Origin: an uncultured Pelagibacteraceae bacterium
Lineage (GTDB): Bacteria; Pseudomonadota; Alphaproteobacteria; Pelagibacterales; Pelagibacteraceae
Reading direction: 5' to 3'
Assembly: GCA_902590295.1 (NCBI GenBank)
Contig: CACIWH010000009.1
Coordinates: forward strand, 1-19,414
DNA length: 19,414 bases
Shown: piece by piece, positions 12,479 to 19,414 of the stretch
How the letters are laid out: every line of letters begins with the position of its first letter
How positions within the stretch are numbered: the stretch's first letter is position 1
The notes under the pieces: model-generated
Told to the model about the DNA's origin: nothing
The model's database searches: none
The model's input: only the letters and a program-made list of their open reading frames with translations
Position numbers and translations under genes: made by a program

Positions 12479-14911
12479 GTGAAATCTAAATCTAAAGTAG
12501 TTGTTGTTGGTGGTGGCGTAGTAGGAGTTAGCGCACTATATCATTTAGCAAAAAAAGGTTGGTCGGATGTTGTTCTAGTTGAAAGAAAAGAACTAACTTC
12601 AGGATCGACTTGGCATGCAGCGGGATTATTACCTCTATTCAACATGAGCTATTCAGTTGGTCAATTACATAAATACGCAGTTAACTTGTACGGCAAGCTA
12701 GAAGAAGAAACAGGAAAAAATGTAGGCTTCAGTAGAGTATCTAATATTAGACTAGCAAACAATAAAGACAGAATGGATGAATATTTTCAGTATGCAGGTG
12801 TTGCACAAACAATTGGTGTCGATGTAAAATTTTTAACTCCAGATCAAGTAAAAGAAATTTGGCCACTATGTAATACATCTGATCTAGTCGGCGCTATTCA
12901 ACATCCTGAAGATGGCTATATTCAGCCTGCAGATTTAACACAAGCTTTGGCCACAGGAGCGAGAAACAGAGGTGCAGAAATTTACAGAAACACAACAGTT
13001 GTAGGAATTAAACAAACTAAAAATGGTTGGGTTGTTGAAACAGATAAAGGATCAATAGAGTGCGAACATGTAATCTCTTGTTCAGGAAATTTTGCAAGAC
13101 AAACTGGTAAAATGGTAGGATTAGATATTCCTGTTATACCAGTTGAACACCAATACATCGTTACAGAACCTCATCCAGAAATTCAAAAAAGAAAAAAAGA
13201 AGGTTTACCTGAAATGGGAGTTTTAAGAGACAGTGACAGCAGATGGTATATGAGAGAAGAAGCAGGAGGATTGATTTTAGGTCCATATGAAGATGGTGCT
13301 CCAGCATGTTATGTTAATGGACCATCTAAAGAGTCTGAGTATGAATTATTTCAAGAAGATTTAGATAGATTAGCACCTCATATAGAAGGCGCGATACACA
13401 GAGTTCCAGCTTTTGGTGAAGTTGGAGTTAAGAAAGTTTACAATGGTGCAATTTGCTATACACCTGACGGTAACCCAATTGTTGGACCAGCTTGGGGATT
13501 AAAAAATTTTTGGATTAACGAAGGACATAGTTTTGGAATAACTGCAGCTGGAGGAGCAGGTTGGCAATTAGCTGAGTGGATTGTTGATGGAGAACCTACA
13601 ATTGATATGCTTGGTGTTGAACCAAGAAGATACGGTGACTATTGCTCAAAATCATATTTGATTAAAAAGAATGAAGAAGCTTATAGCCACGTATTTATAA
13701 ATCATTTCCCAGATGAAGAAAGACCCGCAGCAAGACCTTTAAGAACAGCTCCGTGTTACGATAGAATGAAAAATTTAGGAGCGGTGTTTGGTCAAAAATT
13801 TGGATGGGAAAGACCTAATTTTTTTGCAACAGATGGAATGGAACAAAAAGACGACTGGTCATTTAGAAGATCTAAATGGTTTAGCGCTATAGAAAAAGAG
13901 TGCAAAAATGTAAGAGAAAATGTTGGTCTGCTAGATATGACTGCTTTTGCAAAATGTAGAATTAAAGGACCTGGTGCTGAGGCGTTTTTAGATAAGCTTG
14001 TAGCAAATAAATTACCAAAAAAAATTGGAAGAATTAATCTTTGCCACGCATTAAATACAAAAGGAGGAGTTCACTCTGAATTTACAATAATGAGAGAGTC
14101 TGAAACGAGTTTTTATCTAGTTTCAGCTGGTGCTTTTCAAAGATTAGATCATGATTGGATTTTAAAATGGATGCCAAATGATGGATCTGTTCAATTTGAA
14201 AATTTAACAAATAGCAATGGTGTTCTTGTTGTTGCAGGACCAAAAGCTAGAGATCTAATGCAAAAAGTTTCAAAAGATGATTTTTCAAATGAAAACTTTA
14301 AATGGTTAAGCTCTAAAATGGTAGATGTAGGTTACGCACCTGTTAATGCAATGAGAGTGAATTTTGTAGGAGAGCTCGGGTGGGAACTTCATCATCCAAT
14401 TGAATATCAAAATCACATTTTTGATAAATTAATGGAAGCAGGAAAAGATTTAGGAATTAAACCTTTTGGTATTAGAGCCATGAATAGTTTAAGAGTTGAA
14501 AAATCATACAAACTTGTTGGTACAGAGTTATCAATCGAATACTCGCCTTATGAAAGTGGTTTAGATAGATTCATTCATCCAAATAAAGGAAGCTTTATTG
14601 GTTTAGAAGCTTTAAACAAATGGAGAGAAAAGGGATTTAATAATAAATTAGTTACATTAGAAATTCATAATCCAAAAGATGCAGATGTTCTTGGAAACAA
14701 TCCTATTTATGAAAATGGAAGTGTTATCGGAAGAGCAACAGGTGGTGATTATGGTTTTAGATTAGGTAAATCAATTGCACTAGGCATGGTTAAACCAGAG
14801 CTTGGTAATGTTGGACAAAAATTAAAAGTTGAAATTTTAGGTGAGAAATATGATGCAACTATTCTGGATGAAAGTCCTTATGATCCAGAAAATAAATTAT
14901 TGAGAGCATAA
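12479..14911 (+). CDS. Dimethylglycine/sarcosine dehydrogenase-type flavoprotein with GcvT domain
   Basis: The GTG at 12479 gives 810 residues, the usual length for this class. Residues 6-16 ([11 protein letters not shown]) are the FAD dinucleotide-binding motif. [11 protein letters not shown] (42-52) holds His46, the position that covalently attaches FAD in dimethylglycine and sarcosine dehydrogenases. The amine-oxidising domain runs to about 370 and a short FAO_M-type linker to about 430. A GcvT folate domain follows, beginning around [13 protein letters not shown], with [10 protein letters not shown] in its core and a GcvT C-terminal barrel at about 715-800. The expected reaction oxidatively demethylates an N-methylglycine, yields methylene-tetrahydrofolate, and passes electrons to ETF. 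The three ETF-system genes immediately downstream support that. Dimethylglycine and sarcosine cannot be told apart by eye. The stop overlaps etfB by one base. Confidence 0.88.
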   Translation: MKSKSKVVVVGGGVVGVSALYHLAKKGWSDVVLVERKELTSGSTWHAAGLLPLFNMSYSVGQLHKYAVNLYGKLEEETGKNVGFSRVSNIRLANNKDRMDEYFQYAGVAQTIGVDVKFLTPDQVKEIWPLCNTSDLVGAIQHPEDGYIQPADLTQALATGARNRGAEIYRNTTVVGIKQTKNGWVVETDKGSIECEHVISCSGNFARQTGKMVGLDIPVIPVEHQYIVTEPHPEIQKRKKEGLPEMGVLRDSDSRWYMREEAGGLILGPYEDGAPACYVNGPSKESEYELFQEDLDRLAPHIEGAIHRVPAFGEVGVKKVYNGAICYTPDGNPIVGPAWGLKNFWINEGHSFGITAAGGAGWQLAEWIVDGEPTIDMLGVEPRRYGDYCSKSYLIKKNEEAYSHVFINHFPDEERPAARPLRTAPCYDRMKNLGAVFGQKFGWERPNFFATDGMEQKDDWSFRRSKWFSAIEKECKNVRENVGLLDMTAFAKCRIKGPGAEAFLDKLVANKLPKKIGRINLCHALNTKGGVHSEFTIMRESETSFYLVSAGAFQRLDHDWILKWMPNDGSVQFENLTNSNGVLVVAGPKARDLMQKVSKDDFSNENFKWLSSKMVDVGYAPVNAMRVNFVGELGWELHHPIEYQNHIFDKLMEAGKDLGIKPFGIRAMNSLRVEKSYKLVGTELSIEYSPYESGLDRFIHPNKGSFIGLEALNKWREKGFNNKLVTLEIHNPKDADVLGNNPIYENGSVIGRATGGDYGFRLGKSIALGMVKPELGNVGQKLKVEILGEKYDATILDESPYDPENKLLRA

Positions 14912-15660
14912 TGAAAATATTAGTAGCCGTAAAAAGAGTAATTGATTATAACGTTCAAGTTAGAGTAAAGGATGATGGAACTGGTGTTGTAACTGACAAT
15001 GTCAAAATGTCTACTAATCCACCAGACGATAATGCAATCGAAGAAGCGGTAAAGATAAAAGAATCAGGTAAAGCTAAAGAGGTTGTAGCAATTACAATCG
15101 GAGATGATAAAGCGCAAGAAACAGTGAGAAAAGCTCTTGCTGTAGGAGCGGACAGAGGTATTCATGTTAAAGTTGACGGAATTGTTGAACCGTTAGCTGT
15201 ATCTAAAATATTAAAAAAGATAGTTGAAAAAGAAAATCCAGATTTAGTATTTATGGGAAAACAAGCAATTGATGATGATTGCAATCAAACAGGTCAAATG
15301 TTAGCTGCAATATTAAATTGGCCCCAAGCAACTTTTGCTTCAAAAATTGAGGTTAAAGAAAAATCTTTAGAGGTTACTAGAGAAATTGATGAGGGCTTAG
15401 AAACGATCGAAGTAAACATACCTGCGATTGTAACTTGTGATCTAAGACTTAATGAACCAAGATACGCATCTTTACCAAATATTATGAAGGCAAAGAAAAA
15501 ACCTTTAGAACAGTTAAATGCATCCGATTTAGGGGTTGATACTAAAGCGAGAATCGAGCAAATTAAAGTAGAAGAACCGCCAAAAAGAAAAGCTGGTATA
15601 AAAGTCGCAAGTGTATCAGAATTGGTTCAAAAATTAAAAAATGAGGCTAAAGTAATATAA
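14911..15660 (+). CDS. etfB: Electron transfer flavoprotein beta subunit
   Basis: This 249-residue protein is full length for EtfB. It begins [19 protein letters not shown], the standard family start. [17 protein letters not shown] (31-47) and [15 protein letters not shown] (115-129) form the AMP-binding region. [20 protein letters not shown] (178-197) is the recognition loop that docks partner dehydrogenases. With EtfA it forms a soluble FAD/AMP heterodimer carrying electrons from flavin dehydrogenases to ETF:ubiquinone oxidoreductase. It begins on the last base of the dehydrogenase stop codon and ends on the first base of the etfA start (TAATG at both ends), giving a tightly coupled cassette with matched subunit levels. 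Confidence 0.96.
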   Translation: MKILVAVKRVIDYNVQVRVKDDGTGVVTDNVKMSTNPPDDNAIEEAVKIKESGKAKEVVAITIGDDKAQETVRKALAVGADRGIHVKVDGIVEPLAVSKILKKIVEKENPDLVFMGKQAIDDDCNQTGQMLAAILNWPQATFASKIEVKEKSLEVTREIDEGLETIEVNIPAIVTCDLRLNEPRYASLPNIMKAKKKPLEQLNASDLGVDTKARIEQIKVEEPPKRKAGIKVASVSELVQKLKNEAKVI

Positions 15661-16613
15661 TGTCAGTTTTATTAATTGCAGAACATAATAACACAGATCT
15701 TAGACCATTTACTTTTAATGCAGCTACAGCAGCATCAAAAATAAATGAAGATTTACATGTTTTAGTTCTTGGCAACAAATCAGATAGCGTTGCAAAAGCT
15801 GCAAGCGAAATACCATTAGTCAAAAAAGTGATCCATGTTGATAATGAAATATTTGACAATTTTACTGCTGAAAATTACACATCTACGATTTTAAAGCATG
15901 TAGATAATTATTCACACATTGTTTGTTCAGCAAATACATTTGGAAAAAATTTAATGCCTAGAGTGGCAGCATTATTAGATACGTCACAAGTTAGCGATAT
16001 AGTAAATGTTATTTCTGAAGATACTTTTTTAAGACCAATTTATGCAGGTAATGCATTTGCAACTGTTAAAAGCACTGATAAAAAAAAATGTGTTACAATT
16101 AGACCAACATCTTTTGATCCAGCACCTTCAACTGGTGGATCAGCAGAAATAGTTAAATCTGAGCCAGGGGATAAGTTTGAGAGTTCAAAATTTGTTAAAA
16201 GAGAAGAAATAAAATCTGACAGACCAGAGTTAGGGACTGCAAGAGTTGTTATTTCTGGTGGAAGAGGAATGCAAAATTCAGATAACTTTAAATTGATTTC
16301 TGCTATCGCAGATAAACTTAACGCAGCGATAGGAGCTTCAAGAGCAGCTGTTGATGCTGGTTATATCACTAACGATCATCAAGTAGGCCAAACTGGTAAA
16401 GTTGTTGTGCCCGATTTGTACATTGCAGTCGGAATATCTGGAGCGATCCAACACTTAGCTGGAATGAAAGAGAGTAAAGTAATTGTTGCAATCAACAAAG
16501 ATGGAGAAGCTCCGATTTTTAGTGTTGCAGATTATGGATTAGAAGCAGACTTGTTTGAAGCATTACCTCAATTTTTAGAAGAATTAAATAAACTCAATAG
16601 TATTCAAAAGTAA
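15660..16613 (+). CDS. etfA: Electron transfer flavoprotein alpha subunit
   Basis: This 317-residue protein is of normal EtfA length. The N-terminal half is the EtfB-like fold ([38 protein letters not shown] at 89-106). The C-terminal half binds FAD through a standard series of motifs: SGGRGM (199-204), [11 protein letters not shown] (225-235), QVGQTGKVV (241-249), [13 protein letters not shown] (257-269) and [15 protein letters not shown] (279-293). FAD shuttles one or two electrons between the dehydrogenase and ETF:ubiquinone oxidoreductase. All the main motifs are intact, with none of the extensions seen in bifurcating or nitrogen-fixation (FixB) forms. It follows etfB by a one-base overlap and precedes the ubiquinone oxidoreductase by 3 bp. 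Confidence 0.96.
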   Translation: MSVLLIAEHNNTDLRPFTFNAATAASKINEDLHVLVLGNKSDSVAKAASEIPLVKKVIHVDNEIFDNFTAENYTSTILKHVDNYSHIVCSANTFGKNLMPRVAALLDTSQVSDIVNVISEDTFLRPIYAGNAFATVKSTDKKKCVTIRPTSFDPAPSTGGSAEIVKSEPGDKFESSKFVKREEIKSDRPELGTARVVISGGRGMQNSDNFKLISAIADKLNAAIGASRAAVDAGYITNDHQVGQTGKVVVPDLYIAVGISGAIQHLAGMKESKVIVAINKDGEAPIFSVADYGLEADLFEALPQFLEELNKLNSIQK

Positions 16614-16616
16614 TTC

Positions 16617-18236
16617 ATGACTAGAGAAGTTATGGAATATGATGTTGTTATTGTTGGCGGAGGACCATCAGGACTAGCAACAGCGATAAAACTTAAACAA
16701 TTAAATTCTGAAATTAATGTTTGCGTTTTAGAAAAGGGAGCAGAAATTGGTTCCCATATTTTATCAGGAAATGTTTTTGAAACGAGAGCTTTGGACGAGT
16801 TGATACCCAACTGGAAAGAATTAAACTCACCAATTAAAACTAAGGTTACAAAAGAAAAATTTTTATTTCTTGGAAAAACAAAATCAATAAGTTGGCCAAC
16901 ATGGTTGTTACCAAAAGTTCAGCAAAATCATAAAAATTATATTATAAGCCTTGCAAATTTATGTAGATGGTTGGCTGAACAAGCAGAGGCATTAGGTGTA
17001 GAAATATTCCCAGGCTTTCCAGCTTCTGATATTTTGTATCATGAGGATGGATCTGTAAAAGGTGTTGTCACTCAAGACATGGGTTTAGATAAAAACGGAG
17101 AAAAAAAAGATAGCTACGAGCCTGGAATGGAGCTTCATGCAAAAGTAACTGTCTTTGCAGAAGGCTGTAGAGGACACTTAGGAAAAAATTTAATTAAAAA
17201 ATTTGATTTGAGCAAAGGAAAAAATCCACAGCAGTACGGTATCGGTTTTAAAGAAATTTGGAAAGTAGATGAAAAAAATCATGAAGAAGGATTAGTTATG
17301 CACACTGCTGGTTGGCCATTAGACAATAATACATACGGTGGAAGTTTTGTTTATCATGCTGAGAACAAAGAAGTTTATTTAGGATACGTAATCGGTTTAG
17401 ATTATCAAAATCCTCATCTATCTCCATTTGATGAATTTCAAAGATTTAAAACACATCCTGCAATTTCAAAAATGCTTAATGGAGGTAAAAGAATTTCATA
17501 CGGTGCAAGAGCTCTAATTGAAGGAGGTATCCAAAGTTTACCAAGAATGTTTATGCCTGGCGCTTTATTAATTGGTTGTGATGCAGGTACTTTAAATATG
17601 CCTAAAATAAAAGGTTCACACACAGCAATGAAAAGTGGTTTGATAGCTGCAGAAACTATAGTTGAGCATCTAAAAGATAAAAAAGATTTATCAATTTATG
17701 AGGAAAAATTCAAAAAAAGTTGGGCTTATGAAGAATTACATGCAGCAAGAAATGTTAAACCAAGCTTTAGTTGGGGTTTAATTTTAGGCATTATTTTTAC
17801 AGGAATTGATCAAATATTATTTAGAGGAAAGCTACCATTCACGTTGAAACATAAGCACGCAGATCATGAAACTTTAAAACCAGCAAATAAAATGCCAGTT
17901 ATAGAGTACCCAAAACCAGACAACATCTTAACTTTTGACAAAACTAGCTCTGTATATTTAACTGGAACAAATCATGAAGACAATCAGCCAGTCCATCTCC
18001 AGCTAAAAAATAAAGAGTTACCAATAAAATATACTTTAGAAAAATATGATGAACCTGCACAAAGATATTGTCCAGCAGGTGTTTACGAAGTTCAAAATGA
18101 AAATGGTTCACCGAAATTTGTAATAAATGCTCAGAATTGCATTCATTGTAAGACGTGTGATATCAAAGAACCATCCCAAAATATTACTTGGGTAACACCT
18201 GAAGGAAGTGGTGGTCCAAGATATGGGAATATGTAA
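16617..18236 (+). CDS. ETF:ubiquinone oxidoreductase
   Basis: This 539-residue protein accepts electrons from ETF and reduces ubiquinone at the membrane. The FAD motif VIVGGGPSGLATAIKL lies at 11-26. KGAEIGSHILSGNVFETRAL (40-59) and IKGSHTAMKSGLIAAE are typical of the family. A hydrophobic stretch near 381-402 (WGLILGIIFTGIDQILFRG) fits the monotopic membrane patch by the quinone site. Four cysteines for a single 4Fe-4S cluster are present at 485, 508, 511 and 514 (RYCPAG and NCIHCKTCDIK). The end GSGGPRYGNM is the usual C-terminus. The chosen start at 16617 gives a six-residue lead before MEYDVV; the internal Met at 16632 is also possible. It is the final gene of the plus-strand electron-transfer operon and stops one base from the convergent DUF2237 gene. 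Confidence 0.95.
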   Translation: MTREVMEYDVVIVGGGPSGLATAIKLKQLNSEINVCVLEKGAEIGSHILSGNVFETRALDELIPNWKELNSPIKTKVTKEKFLFLGKTKSISWPTWLLPKVQQNHKNYIISLANLCRWLAEQAEALGVEIFPGFPASDILYHEDGSVKGVVTQDMGLDKNGEKKDSYEPGMELHAKVTVFAEGCRGHLGKNLIKKFDLSKGKNPQQYGIGFKEIWKVDEKNHEEGLVMHTAGWPLDNNTYGGSFVYHAENKEVYLGYVIGLDYQNPHLSPFDEFQRFKTHPAISKMLNGGKRISYGARALIEGGIQSLPRMFMPGALLIGCDAGTLNMPKIKGSHTAMKSGLIAAETIVEHLKDKKDLSIYEEKFKKSWAYEELHAARNVKPSFSWGLILGIIFTGIDQILFRGKLPFTLKHKHADHETLKPANKMPVIEYPKPDNILTFDKTSSVYLTGTNHEDNQPVHLQLKNKELPIKYTLEKYDEPAQRYCPAGVYEVQNENGSPKFVINAQNCIHCKTCDIKEPSQNITWVTPEGSGGPRYGNM

Positions 18237-18237
18237 T

Positions 18238-18612
18238 TTAAGATAAGTCTATTGCGTATTTTTTTAAGGTTTCAATCGGAATAAGTTTCAAAGTATTTTC
18301 GTGAGTTCTTTTTAAAAAAATAGGACATCCTTTGTTTGCATCAATTGCTCTTGCATACCAACTCGCACAAACACACCAGCAATCACCATCTTTTAACCCA
18401 GGAAATCCAAATTCTGGATGAGGTGTTATTAAATCATTACCAGCCTCTTTGCACCAATTTAAAAATTCATTAGATACTTTTGCACAAACTGTATGAACAC
18501 CTTTATCGTTTTCATCTGTATTACAACATCCATCTCTATACCAACCAGTTAATGGATCTGATGAACATAATTCAAGATCCTCACCTAAAACGTTTTTTTG
18601 TTTTTTAGTCAT
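18238..18612 (-). CDS. DUF2237 family protein
   Basis: The ATG at 18612 gives 124 residues; an upstream TTG would add five residues and is less likely. This start overlaps the oxygenase gene's stop by 8 bp. The family signature is present throughout: NVLGEDLELCSSDPLTGWYR near the start, DGCCNTDENDKGVHTVCAKV, then GNDLITPHPEFGFPGLKDGD and WCVCASWYARA. The protein is cysteine-rich (seven conserved-looking Cys, including the pairs CC and CxC), hinting at metal or thiol chemistry, though no activity is established for the family that I know of. There is no signal peptide, so it is cytoplasmic. It is the last gene after hisI and the oxygenase on the minus strand. Confidence 0.85.
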   Translation of the reverse strand: MTKKQKNVLGEDLELCSSDPLTGWYRDGCCNTDENDKGVHTVCAKVSNEFLNWCKEAGNDLITPHPEFGFPGLKDGDCWCVCASWYARAIDANKGCPIFLKRTHENTLKLIPIETLKKYAIDLS

Positions 18613-19225
18613 GAAAAACGTCAGCAACTTTTTTATCTAATTCAACATTAAAAGAGAATGATCTTCTTTCGCCATCAACTACAAAAGGATATGCAGTATG
18701 CATAAGGTAGTTTGGAAATAATATTAAATCACCAACCTTTGGTACATGATTATAAATACTTTTATTTAAAAACATCCTAGAACCATTTATAAAATCTATA
18801 GTTCCATTAGTTCTCTTTTTCTTTTTACTAAAATTTAAGTTTTTTGGTATTTTTAGATATCCTACACCAGATATATTTCCATCGTGGTAATGAACTGGAT
18901 TGTATTCATTCTTAAATTGTCTAACCACCCAAAAATTTTTAATATTTATTTTATTGGTTGATTTATTAATTGTGCTTTTTAAATAATTTTTTACTTTTTC
19001 GTGAATAAACTTTTTAAGTTTTTTATTAATAAAATTTTTGGAAAGCTCAATCTCTTGATATACTTCTCCAACTAATTTTTTAGAGTAATCTTTTTTTTTA
19101 GATTTTTTTTCATTTAATATAATTCTTTCGACCTCTTGATTAATATCGTTTACAACTTTTTTACTAAGTTTTATTTTTGCCAATTTAGGACCAAAAGGAC
19201 TTATTATATTAATTTTTTTTGACAT
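18605..19225 (-). CDS. Putative 2-oxoglutarate/Fe(II)-dependent oxygenase
   Basis: This 206-residue protein has a lysine-rich N-terminal half without recognisable motifs (to about 95). A double-stranded beta-helix core of the putative 2OG-Fe(II) oxygenase type common in marine bacteria and phages follows. The segment YNPVHYHDGNISGVGYLKIP (108-127) supplies the first metal ligands (His112/His114 with Asp115). KVGDLILFPNYLMHTAYPF (163-181) supplies the distal His176, and Arg187 or Arg188 in DGERRSFSFNVE would bind 2-oxoglutarate. Substrate is unknown: peptide, lipid and small molecule are all possible. Its ATG overlaps the hisI stop by one base and its stop overlaps the DUF2237 start, so expression is tied to both. 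The exact metal ligands are uncertain by eye. Confidence 0.72.
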   Translation of the reverse strand: MSKKINIISPFGPKLAKIKLSKKVVNDINQEVERIILNEKKSKKKDYSKKLVGEVYQEIELSKNFINKKLKKFIHEKVKNYLKSTINKSTNKINIKNFWVVRQFKNEYNPVHYHDGNISGVGYLKIPKNLNFSKKKKRTNGTIDFINGSRMFLNKSIYNHVPKVGDLILFPNYLMHTAYPFVVDGERRSFSFNVELDKKVADVFHD

Positions 19226-19414
19226 TATATTTTAGTTGGATTTGGCTGACCTTTATAAACAACTTCAGGGTCAAATTTCTTTTCTTTTTCTTCAAATTTC
19301 ATTTTTATCTCTCTGGCGTTGTCAATTTTTCCTAGAGGAACGGATCTATAAAAACATGATCTATATCCAACATGGCAACTTGAGCCTGAACCAATGTCTA
19401 CAGTTAACCATACA
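19225..19414 (-). CDS. hisI: Phosphoribosyl-AMP cyclohydrolase HisI, C-terminal part
   Basis: The frame enters from the right edge and gives 62 residues of the C-terminus before TAA at 19227-19225. VDIGSGSSCHVGYRSCFYRS, at visible residues 5-24, is the unmistakable HisI zinc and substrate motif, with the two cysteines of the CxxxxxxC pair. EKKFDPEVVYKGQ is the usual closing segment. HisI hydrolyses phosphoribosyl-AMP in the third step of histidine synthesis. This version is the stand-alone cyclohydrolase type, since no HisE domain follows. The stop codon shares one base with the start of the oxygenase gene. The N-terminal half lies outside the window. Confidence 0.9.
   Translation of the reverse strand, partial: VWLTVDIGSGSSCHVGYRSCFYRSVPLGKIDNAREIKMKFEEKEKKFDPEVVYKGQPNPTKI

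Noticed and set aside
1..19414. tRNA genes, CRISPR repeats, insertion sequences
   Set aside because: No cloverleaf-like segment, regularly spaced repeat, terminal inverted repeat or transposase was seen; the only repeats are the duplicated autotransporter genes.

Overview
The window looks like a stretch of a SAR11-type (Pelagibacterales, 'Candidatus Pelagibacter'-like) marine alphaproteobacterial chromosome. The reasons are a strongly AT-rich base composition, A/T-ending codons throughout, almost no intergenic DNA (neighbouring genes repeatedly share a TAATG, ATGA or TTAA junction), few Shine-Dalgarno sequences, and a gene set dominated by methyl-group and one-carbon oxidation. The assignment is inferred from composition and protein content; no rRNA or other marker gene is present. 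No intergenic stretch exceeds about 130 bp, and I see no tRNA, rRNA, CRISPR array, insertion sequence or integrase.

Layout. (1) At 2-157 is the 3' end of a CxxC/CxxC zinc-ribbon-like gene. (2) At 154-2958, minus strand, is a four-gene operon: a short MetF/MTHFR-like protein, a DmdA-like GcvT-family folate-dependent methyltransferase, an unlisted-size 33-residue membrane peptide, and a Yip1-family membrane protein. (3) At 2959-3087 is a divergent regulatory region. (4) At 3088-8567, plus strand, is a small CysC-like P-loop kinase, two tandem paralogous autotransporters (each a signal peptide, a five-unit beta-propeller-type passenger and a C-terminal beta-barrel), and a small NadM-like HxGH nucleotidylyltransferase. 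This block is the most unusual part of the window. (5) At 8569-10954, plus strand, is a tight housekeeping run: ECHDC3-like crotonase, CoA-binding protein, exported MsrA and a flavodoxin-fold quinone reductase-like protein. (6) At 10956-12432 are small genes in mixed orientation: hotdog thioesterase, a secreted DUF4864-like protein, a DUF6111-like membrane protein and a two-helix membrane protein.

(7) At 12479-18236, plus strand, is a four-gene electron-transfer operon: a dimethylglycine/sarcosine dehydrogenase-type flavoprotein with a folate-binding GcvT domain, EtfB, EtfA, and ETF:ubiquinone oxidoreductase. Together these would strip a methyl group from an N-methylated glycine, hand the carbon to tetrahydrofolate, and pass electrons through ETF to ubiquinone. 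(8) At 18238-19414, minus strand, is the C-terminal part of hisI followed by a 2-oxoglutarate/Fe(II) oxygenase-like gene and a DUF2237 gene, all overlapping.

Two independent loci therefore feed methyl groups into folate: the DmdA-like/MetF-like pair and the dehydrogenase/ETF operon. The best candidate for something undescribed is the kinase / twin propeller-autotransporter / nucleotidylyltransferase block. Secondary points are the substituted catalytic positions in the MetF-like and crotonase proteins and the lysine-rich extension of the DmdA-like enzyme.
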